Shown piece after piece: positions 30,106-37,378 of a stretch of 39,139 bases of DNA. The translations under genes and the position numbers were made by a program. Positions within the stretch are counted from its first letter, which is position 1. Each line of letters begins with the position of its first letter. The stretch comes from VRUE01 sp963702575 (lineage in GTDB: Bacteria > Actinomycetota > Thermoleophilia > Solirubrobacterales > 70-9), in the NCBI GenBank assembly GCA_963702575.1, contig CAVPCU010000009.1, positions 1 through 39,139 of the forward strand, in the 5' to 3' direction. A model generated the notes under the pieces. That model worked only from the letters and a program-made list of their open reading frames with translations, had not been told where the DNA came from and did no database searches.

Positions 30106-31502
30106 GCCTGCTCCATCTCCTGCCGGTCGCGCACGCGCTGATCGCGCGCAAAGACCTGCCGGTCCCGACCTGGCTCTTCGCCTGGGGTGCATCGATCGTC
30201 CTGATCGTCTCCTTCTTCGCCCTCTCGGTCGGCTGGCGGACGCCGCGCTTCGAGCGGGAGGACTGGCGCCCGCTCGGGGCGGGGCTCTCGCGGGCCCTGC
30301 TCAGCCGGGCGACGGAGGTCATCTGTGGGGCGATCGGCGTCTTCCTGCTCGGCGTCGCGATCTACGCCGGTCTGCGCGGCACCGAAGCGCCCGACCGCAA
30401 CTTCGCCCTGACCTTCCTCTACGTCACGACGTGGCTCGGCTTCCCGCTGTTCAGCGTCCTGCTCGGCGACGTCTTCCGACCGTTCAACCCGTGGCGCGCG
30501 GTCGGGCGGCTGGCCGGCGGCGCCTTCACCGCGCTGGCCGGGCAGCGCCCGGCGCACCTGCGCTACCCCCAGCGGCTCGGCCGCTGGCCAGCCGCGTTCG
30601 GCCTGCTCGCGGTGGTTTGGCTGGAGGTCGTCTACGGCGCCAGCGGCGGGGTCGCCGTCGGCCTCTCGCCGCAGGCGGCCGCCACCGGCGCCGTCATCTA
30701 CAGCGGCTACACGCTGGCGATGATGGCGCTCTTCGGGGTCGAGGAATGGTGCCGGACGGGCGAGGTCTTCTCGGTCTACTTCGGCATGTTCGGCCGGCTC
30801 GGCTGCTTCGGGGTGAAGGACGGCCGGCTGGGGCGGCGGCGGCCGCTCTCGGCGGCGACGAGCTGGGCGACCGTGCCCGGCTCGGCCGCCGTGGTGATCG
30901 CCTCGATCGCCAGCACCAGCTTCGACGGCGCCCAGGAGGGCGCCTTCAAGAGCGCTCTTGAAAGCTTCTTCAACCGCCTGGTCGATTGGGGCCTCGGCCT
31001 GACCGCGGCGATCAGGCTCGACGACACCGTCTTCATGCTGCTGACCTTCGCCGGCGTCGGCCTCATCTACTTGATCGGCGTCCGCGGGATGTCGACCGTC
31101 GCGGGGGCGCCGTCCTTCGGGAAGCTGCGTCAGGGCTTCGCCCACACGCTGATCCCGATCGCCTTCGCCTACCTCGTCGCCCACTACTTCAGTCTCTTCG
31201 TCTTCCAGGAGCAGGCGCAGTTCACCTACCTGCTCTCCGACCCGCTGGGGCACGGCAGCGACCTCTTCGGCACCGCCTCGGGCGGCGTCGACTTCCGCCT
31301 GCTCAGCGCCAACGCGATCTGGTACGTCCAGGTCGGCGCGTTGGTGATCGGCCACGTCGCCGGGCTGACCCTCGCCCACGACCGTGCGACGGCCTGGTGG
31401 GGCGACTACCGCCAGGCCGCCCGCTCGCAGTACTGGATGCTGGCGGTGATGGTCGCCTTCACCTGCTTCGGCCTCTACCTGCTCTCGGTGGCGAACGCGT
31501 GA
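30102..31502 (+). CDS. Polytopic membrane protein
   Basis: 466 residues with about ten membrane helices (for example SIVLIVSFFALSV, ICGAIGVFLLGVAIYAGL, AAFGLLAVVWLEVVYG, IPIAFAYLVAHYFSLFVF, MLAVMVAFTCFGLYLLSV). Its N-terminus lacks a long signal. Homologues in actinobacteria have been labelled 'fenitrothion hydrolase', but I see no hydrolase motif; conserved polar spots such as HYFSLFVFQEQAQF and GHVAGL/AHDRA could bind a metal or cofactor. The 4-bp overlap with the cupredoxin-like gene suggests a two-protein membrane complex. Confidence 0.7.
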   Translation: MSLLHLLPVAHALIARKDLPVPTWLFAWGASIVLIVSFFALSVGWRTPRFEREDWRPLGAGLSRALLSRATEVICGAIGVFLLGVAIYAGLRGTEAPDRNFALTFLYVTTWLGFPLFSVLLGDVFRPFNPWRAVGRLAGGAFTALAGQRPAHLRYPQRLGRWPAAFGLLAVVWLEVVYGASGGVAVGLSPQAAATGAVIYSGYTLAMMALFGVEEWCRTGEVFSVYFGMFGRLGCFGVKDGRLGRRRPLSAATSWATVPGSAAVVIASIASTSFDGAQEGAFKSALESFFNRLVDWGLGLTAAIRLDDTVFMLLTFAGVGLIYLIGVRGMSTVAGAPSFGKLRQGFAHTLIPIAFAYLVAHYFSLFVFQEQAQFTYLLSDPLGHGSDLFGTASGGVDFRLLSANAIWYVQVGALVIGHVAGLTLAHDRATAWWGDYRQAARSQYWMLAVMVAFTCFGLYLLSVANA

Positions 31503-31530
31503 GGAAGCCGGACTCTGCGGGGAATCGCGC

Positions 31531-31548
31531 CCGAATGCTCGGTTTTTT
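31531..31548 (+). terminator. Short stem with T6 tract
   Basis: CCGA ATGC TCGG followed by TTTTTT (31543-31548), 29 bp after the polytopic membrane gene. The stem is only 4 bp, so it would be a weak terminator; the stronger hairpin at 31638 may back it up. Confidence 0.5.
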
Positions 31549-31637
31549 ACTGATGCCGGCGAAAGCGGGTAGTGGTTGAGTGGCGACTGAGGTTGCGAAT
31601 CACAGATCGAACCCGATCTCTCCTCTCCCAATGGCAT

Positions 31638-31674
31638 GGGGCCGCCGGCATAACTCAGCCACACCGGCGGTCCC
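31638..31674 (+). terminator. Strong hairpin, probable terminator
   Basis: An 11-bp stem (31638-31648 with 31664-31674, one G-T pair) and a 15-nt loop, followed by GGCTTTT. It lies between the plus-strand membrane operon and the former end of the minus-strand suf genes. Confidence 0.6.
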
Positions 31675-31683
31675 GGCTTTTCT

Positions 31684-31734
31684 GCCGACGGGCCTAAAAC
31701 CCGACGCATAGCGACGGAAATCGGCCCGTCGGCG
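31684..31734 (-). repeat. Hairpin element copy 2, former sufD 3' hairpin
   Basis: An 11-bp stem (GCCGACGGGCC at 31684-31694 with 31723-31733) and a loop sharing GATTTC, GTCGCT and GTTTTA with the element at 1974-2025, in inverted orientation; 46 of 51 bases agree. Removing the IS630 copy would place it immediately after the sufD stop codon. Relative to the gene it follows (lipoprotein, sufD) the orientation is the same in both copies. Confidence 0.7.
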
Positions 31735-31736
31735 GC

Positions 31737-32901
31737 TAGTGACCTGAGTCGTTAGTTCGCAGGTCCATCCCCGCCCCCGTCGAAGTCGTCGCCAGCGCAA
31801 GCGACGATTGGAGGCGGTCATGGCTGGACATGCGGTAGAGGTCGTGTTGAAAGGCGAGGAGCGCGAGGTGCTCGAGCGCTGGGCCAGGCGCCCGAAGAGC
31901 GCCCAGGCCTTGGCGCTGCGCTGCCGGATCGTCTTGGCGTCAGCCGACGGGGAGAAGAGCAAGGACATCGCGGCCCGCTTGGGCTGCAGCACGCAGACGG
32001 TGGGCCGCTGGAGGGGCCGCTTCGCCCGTCAGGGCTTCGACGGCCTGCACGACGAGCCGCGGCCGGGCAAGCCCCGGCAAATCGGCGACGAGGAGATCGA
32101 GCGGGTGATCGTCAAGACCCTGGAGGAGCAGCCCCCGAATGCGACCCACTGGTCGACCAGATCGATGGCTGCGGCGACCGGGATGAGCCAGACGGCGATC
32201 AGCCGGATCTGGCGGGCCTTCGGGCTGAAGCCCCACCGCACCGAGCACTTCAAGCTCTCGCCCGACCCGCAGTTCGTCGACAAGGTGAGAGACATCGTTG
32301 GCCTCTACCTCAATCCGCCCGAAGCGGCGGTGGTGCTCTGCGTCGATGAGAAGTCCCAGATCCAGGCGCTGGAGCGCTCCGCGCCGATCCTGCCGCTGAT
32401 GCCGGGCGTGCCCGAGCGCCAGACCCACGACTACCTGCGCAACGGCACCACCAACCTCTATGCCGCGCTCGATGTCGCCTCCGGGCAGGTGATCGCCGAC
32501 ATGACGCCCCGTCACCGCGCCGAGGAGTTCCGCAAGTTCCTCAATCTGATCGAGAGCGCGGTGCCCGAGCACCTCGACGTCCACGTCGTGCTCGACAACT
32601 CCTCAACCCACAAGACCCCCTCGATCCAGCGCTGGCTCAAGCGGCATCCGCGCTTCACCCTGCACTTCACGCCCACCTACAGCTCCTGGCTGAATCTGGT
32701 CGAGCGCTGGTTCGCCGAGCTGACCACGAAGTGGATCAAGCGCGGCTCTCACCGCTCGGTTCGCGACCTGGTCGCCTCGATCCGCACCTGGATCGCCAAC
32801 TGGAACGACGAGCCCAAGCCCTACGTCTGGCACAAGAGCGCCGATGAGATCCTCGACAGCCTCGCCTCCTACTGCCAGCGGATCAATGACTCAGGTCACT
32901 A
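31737..32901 (+). mobile_element. IS630 family insertion sequence, copy 2
   Basis: 1165 bp including the TA duplications at 31737-31738 and 32900-32901. Same terminal repeats and product as copy 1, inverted relative to it. It lies exactly between the sufD stop codon and the hairpin 31684-31734. Because the base preceding the left TA is C (31736), sufD would also have ended in TAG before the insertion, so the gene was not damaged. Confidence 0.95.
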
Positions 32902-32902
32902 G
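31820..32902 (+). CDS. IS630 family transposase, copy 2
   Basis: 360 residues, identical in sequence to the product of copy 1; see that entry for domains. Here the last stop base is G32902, again outside the element. The stop (32900-32902) overlaps the sufD stop on the other strand (32899-32901) in the shared CTAG. Confidence 0.95.
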   Translation: MAGHAVEVVLKGEEREVLERWARRPKSAQALALRCRIVLASADGEKSKDIAARLGCSTQTVGRWRGRFARQGFDGLHDEPRPGKPRQIGDEEIERVIVKTLEEQPPNATHWSTRSMAAATGMSQTAISRIWRAFGLKPHRTEHFKLSPDPQFVDKVRDIVGLYLNPPEAAVVLCVDEKSQIQALERSAPILPLMPGVPERQTHDYLRNGTTNLYAALDVASGQVIADMTPRHRAEEFRKFLNLIESAVPEHLDVHVVLDNSSTHKTPSIQRWLKRHPRFTLHFTPTYSSWLNLVERWFAELTTKWIKRGSHRSVRDLVASIRTWIANWNDEPKPYVWHKSADEILDSLASYCQRINDSGH

Positions 32903-34008
32903 AGGATCTCGGTGAGGCGGCGGGCGAGCGCCGCAGAGACCTCGTCGCGCAGCGGGCCCTTGGCGAGCCGCTCGACCAGTGCCTCGAGGAAGCCCTCGAC
33001 GATGACCTGCTTCGCCGCCGCGGGGTCGAGCCCGCGCGAGGTGAGGTAGAAGAGCTGCTCGCGGTCGATCTGGGCGATCGCCGCGGCGTGGGTGCAGCGG
33101 ACGTCGTCGGCTTCGATCTCGAGGCCGGGGATCGCGTCGGCGTGGGCCTCGGGGGAGAGCAGCAGGTTGCGGCTCTCCTGGAAGGCGTCGGTCCCCTGGG
33201 CGCCGGGGTCGACCCGGATCATTCCCCGCCAGACGGCCGTCGAGCCGGCGGCGAGGACGCCGCGGAATGCGAGGTCGGAGAAGGTGTTCGGCGCCGCGTG
33301 CTCTTGGGTCGTGTCGTAGTCGAGATGCTGCCCCGGACCGCCGGCGTAGCCGCCGGTCACGCGCGCCTCGGAGCCCTGCCCGGCGAGCCGCGTCTCCATC
33401 CGCACCTTGCCGCGCCCCGAGCCGAAGCCCAGCGCCGTCCACTCGAGGCGGCCGTCGCGCTCCACCTCGGCCCGCTGGCTGGAGAAGACCCAGGCCCGCT
33501 CGGAGACGTCCTGGGTGGCGACGTAGCGCAGCGTCGCCGCCTGGCCGACGTGCAGCTCGACGACCGTGTTGAGCAGCGCGTCGGTCGTGTCGCCCCGCGA
33601 GGCCCAGTGCTCCCAGACCTCCGCCTCGGCGCCCTCCTCGAGCACGACCAGGGTGCGCCAGTAGACAGCCGCGCCGTTCTCGTCGAGCGGCAGCTCGACC
33701 CGGATCGGCTCGGCGAGCCTGACGCCCGCCGGCACGTGGATCAGGACGCCGTCGCGCCAGCCCGCGTCGTTGCGGGCGACGAACGGGTCCTCGCCCGGGA
33801 CGAGGGCGCCGAGCCTTCCATCGACCAGCTCCGGGTGGGACTCGGCGGCCTCGGCCAGCGGCAGCACCGTCGCCCCGTCGGCCGCGCCGAGCGAGACCCC
33901 GACGGGGCCGGGCTCATACGCGTCGAGGTCGAGGTCGGAGAGGTCGGTGAATTCCCACCCCTTCGTCTTCTGGTCGGGAAGGGGCGGGAGGGTGGCCAGC
34001 TCAGCCAA
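32899..34008 (-). CDS. sufD: Fe-S cluster assembly scaffold protein SufD
   Basis: 369 residues. SufD pairs with SufB to form the SufBC(2)D scaffold on which Fe-S clusters are built. The beta-helix core is evident (LVVLEEGAEAEVWEHWAS, VVELHVGQAATLRYVATQD, GRGKVRMETRLAGQGSEARV), followed by the C-terminal helical domain with VRCTHAAAIAQIDREQLFYL, TSRGLDPAAAKQVIVEGFLE. Its ATG overlaps the sufB stop by 8 bp, so translation is coupled. The stop codon is shared with the edge of IS630 copy 2. Confidence 0.95.
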   Translation of the reverse strand: MAELATLPPLPDQKTKGWEFTDLSDLDLDAYEPGPVGVSLGAADGATVLPLAEAAESHPELVDGRLGALVPGEDPFVARNDAGWRDGVLIHVPAGVRLAEPIRVELPLDENGAAVYWRTLVVLEEGAEAEVWEHWASRGDTTDALLNTVVELHVGQAATLRYVATQDVSERAWVFSSQRAEVERDGRLEWTALGFGSGRGKVRMETRLAGQGSEARVTGGYAGGPGQHLDYDTTQEHAAPNTFSDLAFRGVLAAGSTAVWRGMIRVDPGAQGTDAFQESRNLLLSPEAHADAIPGLEIEADDVRCTHAAAIAQIDREQLFYLTSRGLDPAAAKQVIVEGFLEALVERLAKGPLRDEVSAALARRLTEIL

Positions 34009-35434
34009 TCGAGCCCTCCATCTGCAGCTCGATCAGGCGGTTGAGCTCGACCGCGTACTCCATCGGCAGCTCCTTGGTGACCGGCTCGATGAAGCCGTTG
34101 ACGATCATCTTCGAGGCCTCCTCCTCGTCGAGCCCGTGGCTCTGCAGGTAGAAGACCTGCTCGTCGCCGATCTTCGAGACCGTCGCCTCGTGGCCGACGT
34201 CGGCGTCGTTCTCGCCGATTCGGATAGTCGGGTAGGTGTCCGAGCGCGAGTCCTCGTCGAGCAGGAGCGCGTCGCAGACCACCTTGGAGCGCGATTCGCT
34301 CGCTCCGTCGGCGACCTCGAGCAGGCCGCGGTAGGTGCTGCGCCCGCCGTCCTTGGAGATCGACTTGGAGAAGATCGAGGACGAGGTGCGCGGCGCGGCG
34401 TGGATGATCTTGCCGCCGGCGTCCTGGTGCTGGCCCTGGCCGGCGAAGGCGATCGAGAGGATCTCGCCGTGCGCTTCGGGCCCGAGCAGGTAGATCGAGG
34501 GGTACTTCATCGTCAGCTTCGAGCCGAGGTTGCAGTCGACCCACTCCATCGTCGCCTTCTCCTGGGCGACGGCGCGCTTGGTGACCAGGTTGAAGACGTT
34601 CTGCGACCAGTTCTGCACGGTCGTGTAGCGGACGCGGGAGCTCGGCTTGCACATGATCTCGACCACGGCCGAGTGCAGCGAGTCGGTCGAGTAGACCGGC
34701 GCCGTGCAGCCCTCGATGTAGTGGACGTCGGCGCCCTCCTCGCAGATGATCAGCGTGCGCTCGAACTGGCCCATGTTCTCGGTGTTGATCCGGAAGTAGG
34801 CCTGCAGCGGCATCTCGACCTTGACCCCGGCGGGCACGTAGACGAAGGAGCCGCCCGACCAGACGGCCGAGTTGAGCGCCGCGAGTTTGTTGTCGTTGGG
34901 CGGGATGATCGTCGCCCAGTACTCGCGCACCAGATCCTCGTGCTCGCGCAGCGCGGTGTCCATGTCGGTGAAGATCACGCCCTGCGCCTCGAGCTTCTCG
35001 TTGACCTGGTGGTAGACGACCTCGGACTCGTACTGGGCGCCGACCCCGGAGAGGAATTTGCGCTCCGCCTCGGGGATCCCGAGCCGGTCGAAGGTGTTCT
35101 TGATGTCGTCGGGGACCTCGCTCCAGTCGCGGCTGTTCTTTTCCGAGGCGCGGACGAAGTAGTGGATGTCGTCGAAGTCGATCTGGCCGAGGTTGCCGCC
35201 CCAGGTCGGGGTCGGGCGCGAGTAGAAGTGCTCCAGCGCCTTGAGGCGGAAGTCGCGCATCCACTGCGGCTCGTCCTTGTACTCGGAGATCGATTCGACC
35301 ACCTCGCGCGAGAGCCCCTTCGGCGCCTTGTAGGCGTAGCCGGACTCGGAGTCGTGGAAGCCGAACTTCTCCTTGTAGTCGGCGTTGATTCCGGCGAGCT
35401 CTTTTTTCTCTGCGACTGCCTCTGGCGTTGCCAT
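34001..35434 (-). CDS. sufB: Fe-S cluster assembly scaffold protein SufB
   Basis: 477 residues, full length. SufB is the main scaffold subunit. Signature segments: FGFHDSESGY-like start KFGFHDSESGYAYKAPKGLS, then HYFVRASEKNSRDWSEVPDD, VPAGVKVEMPLQAYFRINTE, HYIEGCTAPVYSTDSLHSAV (containing the conserved Cys), NWSQNVFNLVTKRAVAQ and HEATVSKIGDEQVFYLQSHG near the end. It starts 6 bp after the Rieske gene and overlaps sufD by 8 bp. Confidence 0.97.
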   Translation of the reverse strand: MATPEAVAEKKELAGINADYKEKFGFHDSESGYAYKAPKGLSREVVESISEYKDEPQWMRDFRLKALEHFYSRPTPTWGGNLGQIDFDDIHYFVRASEKNSRDWSEVPDDIKNTFDRLGIPEAERKFLSGVGAQYESEVVYHQVNEKLEAQGVIFTDMDTALREHEDLVREYWATIIPPNDNKLAALNSAVWSGGSFVYVPAGVKVEMPLQAYFRINTENMGQFERTLIICEEGADVHYIEGCTAPVYSTDSLHSAVVEIMCKPSSRVRYTTVQNWSQNVFNLVTKRAVAQEKATMEWVDCNLGSKLTMKYPSIYLLGPEAHGEILSIAFAGQGQHQDAGGKIIHAAPRTSSSIFSKSISKDGGRSTYRGLLEVADGASESRSKVVCDALLLDEDSRSDTYPTIRIGENDADVGHEATVSKIGDEQVFYLQSHGLDEEEASKMIVNGFIEPVTKELPMEYAVELNRLIELQMEGSIG

Positions 35435-35440
35435 GGTCGG

Positions 35441-35767
35441 TCAGACCTCCAAGACGATGGTGTCGTCCACGACGGTCGTCGCGAACGTCCGCACCGGAGC
35501 ATAGGCGGGGAGGGTCTTCGGCCTGCCGGTGGCCAGGTCGAAGAGCGAGCCGTGACGGGGGCACTCGACGGTGCAGGTCGAGGCGTCGAACTCGCCCTCG
35601 GCGAGCGGGCCGTCGTCGTGCGAGCAGCGGTCCTCGATCGCGTAAACAGCTCCGTCACAGTTGAAGACGCCGATCTTCGTATCCTCGTGTTCGACCAGGC
35701 GCATCGCGCCGGGCGGAAGCTCGGCGAGCGGGCAAACGGCGATCGTGGTTCCAGCGGTGTCGGTCAT
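35441..35767 (-). CDS. Rieske [2Fe-2S] ferredoxin in the SUF cluster
   Basis: 108 residues forming one Rieske domain. Ligands are C48-x-H50 (DRCSHDDGPL) and C69-x2-H72 (ECPRHGSLFDL). It is a small electron-transfer protein; its genomic link with sufB/sufD is common in actinobacteria and suggests it supplies electrons during cluster assembly, which is inference. It leads the Rieske-sufB-sufD unit, 85 bp from the divergent VOC gene; the promoter for both must be in that gap. Confidence 0.93.
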   Translation of the reverse strand: MTDTAGTTIAVCPLAELPPGAMRLVEHEDTKIGVFNCDGAVYAIEDRCSHDDGPLAEGEFDASTCTVECPRHGSLFDLATGRPKTLPAYAPVRTFATTVVDDTIVLEV

Positions 35768-35852
35768 CGGGGTCCGGGGTAGCCTTTGGTCTGCTTCGTG
35801 CGGGTTGAGACTTAATCCTACTTCTCCAGTCGGATTTTAGAGAAAGGCGACG

Positions 35853-36647
35853 ATGAGCGAGCGAACGAGTTACGAGCCGGGCATTCCCTGTTGGATCGAC
35901 CTGGCGTCCCCGGACATCGAGGCGACGGTCGAGTTCTACGGCCAGCTCTTCGGCTGGGACGTGCCCGAGGCGGAAAACGCAGAGCAGACCGGCGGCTACC
36001 GCCTGGCGATGCTGAAGGGCAAGCCCGTGGCCGGGCTGATGCCGCAGATGCAGGAGGGCCAGCCGGTCGCCTGGAGCACCTACGTCGCGGTCGAGGACGC
36101 CGATGCGACGGCGGCAAAGGTCAAGGAGGCGGGCGGCAGCGTCGTCGCCGAGCCGATGGACGTGATGGAGCTCGGGCGGATGGCGGTCTTCACCGATCCG
36201 GCCGGCGCCTTCTTCGGCGTCTGGCAGGCGGGCACGTTCGTCGGCGCCGAACTGGTCAACGAGCACGGCGCCTTCACCTGGAGCGAGCTCAACACGCGCG
36301 ACCCCGAGGGCGCCAAGCGGTTCTACGGCGCCGTCTTCGGCTGGTCCTTCGAGGACCAGGAGTTCGAGGGGATGGGCACCTACACCACGTTCAGCGCCGG
36401 GGAGGCCACCGGCGGCGGCATCTTCGACATGCGCGGCCGCGTCCCCGACGAGGTCCCGCCCAACTGGCTGACCTACTTCGCCGTCGAGGACACCGACGCC
36501 ACCGTGGCGAAAGTGGAGGAGCTGGGCGGCGGCGTCAACATGGCCGCGATCGACATCGCCCCCGGCCGCTTCGCCGTCGTCCACGATCCCAAGGGCGGCG
36601 TCTTCGCGGTGATCACCCCCAACCCGACGGAAGGGGAGAGCGCTTAA
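35853..36647 (+). CDS. VOC family protein, two glyoxalase-like domains
   Basis: 264 residues made of two tandem glyoxalase/bleomycin-resistance-like halves (about 10-130: PCWIDLASPDIEATVEFYGQ to MAVFTDPAGAFFGVWQ; about 138-257: FTWSELNTRDPEGAKRFYGA to FAVVHDPKGGVFAVI). Similar tandem proteins are annotated as glyoxalases or hydroxylases, but no specific substrate can be assigned. It is transcribed against the suf genes and sits between sufU and the Rieske gene, splitting the cluster. The stop overlaps that of sufU by 4 bp. Confidence 0.9.
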   Translation: MSERTSYEPGIPCWIDLASPDIEATVEFYGQLFGWDVPEAENAEQTGGYRLAMLKGKPVAGLMPQMQEGQPVAWSTYVAVEDADATAAKVKEAGGSVVAEPMDVMELGRMAVFTDPAGAFFGVWQAGTFVGAELVNEHGAFTWSELNTRDPEGAKRFYGAVFGWSFEDQEFEGMGTYTTFSAGEATGGGIFDMRGRVPDEVPPNWLTYFAVEDTDATVAKVEELGGGVNMAAIDIAPGRFAVVHDPKGGVFAVITPNPTEGESA

Positions 36648-37081
36648 GGCGAGCCGAGGTCGGCGGCCGCCTCGGAGGGGTCGCCGATCTCGCCCTCGTC
36701 CTCCCATTCGGCGGGCTCGCCGAGGCCGGCGCTCTTGACGATCTTGAGGCCGAGCATCGCGCACTTCATCCGGGTGGCGGAGATCTCGATCCCGAGCAGG
36801 TCGAGGACGAACTCCTTCGGCAGTCGCAGCAGCTCCTCGCGGCTCTTGCCGGCCAGCTCGTCGGTCAACAGCGAGGTCGCGGCGGTCGAGATCGCGCAGC
36901 CCTGGCCCTCGAAGGCGATCTCCGCCACCCGCCCCTCCTCGTCGAGGCGGATCGTCACGTGCTGCTCGTCGCCGCAGAACGGGTTGGTGTCCTCGAACTC
37001 GAGGTCGGGGTGCTCGATCCGGCCGAAGTTGTGCGGCCGCTTGTAGTGCTCGAGGATCTGGTCGCGATACAGCTCGTCCAT
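36644..37081 (-). CDS. sufU: Zn-dependent sulfur-transfer protein SufU
   Basis: 145 residues. SufU takes the persulfide from SufS by zinc-ligand exchange. Zn site residues are C36 and D38 (NPFCGDE), C62 (GQGCAIS) and C107 (RMKCAML), with the SufU-specific insertion (LAGKSREELLRLPKEFVLDLLG) that distinguishes it from IscU. ATG 37081 starts the conserved MDELYRDQILEHYKRPHNFG; an in-frame start at 37153 would run into the upstream terminator hairpin. It is separated from sufS by about 350 bp containing an RNA locus. Confidence 0.95.
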   Translation of the reverse strand: MDELYRDQILEHYKRPHNFGRIEHPDLEFEDTNPFCGDEQHVTIRLDEEGRVAEIAFEGQGCAISTAATSLLTDELAGKSREELLRLPKEFVLDLLGIEISATRMKCAMLGLKIVKSAGLGEPAEWEDEGEIGDPSEAAADLGSP

Positions 37082-37147
37082 GCCTTCGAGGCTAGCGAAG
37101 GACTCCTGCGAGAGAAGAGCGGCGTATCTGGTATTCCGCGGCGGTGA

Positions 37148-37174
37148 AAGCAAACGACCCGCCGGAGCGGGTCG
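37148..37174 (-). terminator. Intrinsic terminator between the RNA locus and sufU
   Basis: On the minus strand CGACCCGC pairs with GCGGGTCG (37155-37174) around a TCCG tetraloop, followed by TTTGCTTT. It lies about 70 bp upstream of the sufU start and about 105 nt after the tRNA-like fold, so it may end the small RNA, or act as an attenuator for sufU. Confidence 0.7.
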
Positions 37175-37185
37175 AGTCTGTTGAA

Positions 37186-37216
37186 GCGGGAACCACCCCG
37201 CGAGCGGCTGATAACC
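37186..37216 (-). promoter_or_regulatory. T-box-like hairpin and anticodon-arm complement
   Basis: On the minus strand 37216-37200 is complementary over 17 nt (one G-U) to the anticodon arm of the tRNA-like fold (37345-37329). It is followed by GCGGGGTGGTTCCCGC (37201-37186), which resembles the T-box core GGGUGGNACCGCG. The CCCGC of the downstream terminator could pair with its GCGGG, giving the antiterminator/terminator switch expected of a T-box. A convincing Stem I was not found, so this is a hypothesis. Confidence 0.35.
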
Positions 37217-37278
37217 ACCGTGAGATTAGCACGATGAGCCGCATCAGCACTCGACTTCCGCGCCGGCTTAGGTATCTG

Positions 37279-37371
37279 CGGAGGGCACCGGACTCGAACC
37301 GGATCCAGCTGGTCAAGCTGGACGTTGCGGTTATCAGCCGCCCGCAGCACGCCTGTCTGCTTCAACCCTCC
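37279..37371 (-). tRNA. Class II tRNA-like gene, anticodon GAU
   Basis: A 93-nt fold on the minus strand with every arm of a class II tRNA in order: acceptor GGAGGGT/GCCCTCC (7 bp, last pair T-G), U8, D-arm GCAG/CTGC with a GG-containing loop, anticodon stem GCGG/CCGC with loop CTGATAA, long variable arm TCCAGC/GCTGGA, T-arm CCGG/CCGG with canonical loop TTCGAGT, and G73. CCA is not encoded. Oddities: two extra nucleotides before the D-stem, a T-T mismatch at the acceptor/T-stem junction (so 7/5 or 8/4 readings are both possible), and an isoleucine-type anticodon on a serine-like body. It could be an atypical (allo-type) tRNA, a decayed tRNA, or part of a larger structured RNA. Confidence 0.5.
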
Positions 37372-37378
37372 TCCGGAG

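Noticed and set aside
3770..32901. Composite transposon formed by the two IS630 copies
   Set aside because: The enclosed 27 kb is core-like (addAB, xseAB, ispH, WS/DGAT) and the outer flanks do not share a target duplication, so independent insertions are simpler.
33770..35782. Long plus-strand open frame opposite sufD, sufB and the Rieske gene
   Set aside because: The minus-strand genes are unmistakable and full length; the antisense frame has no recognisable motif.
37148..37371. tmRNA, RNase P RNA or SRP RNA in the sufS-sufU gap
   Set aside because: The conserved tmRNA 5' end, a tag frame, the RNase P core and the SRP GGAAGCAGCC motif are all absent.
37279..37371. Reading the same RNA as a class I tRNA-Val (GAC)
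   Set aside because: An acceptor CTGCGGG/TCCGCAG and loop TTGACCA can be drawn, but it leaves one or two nucleotides for the variable loop and no proper D-arm; the class II fold accounts for more arms.
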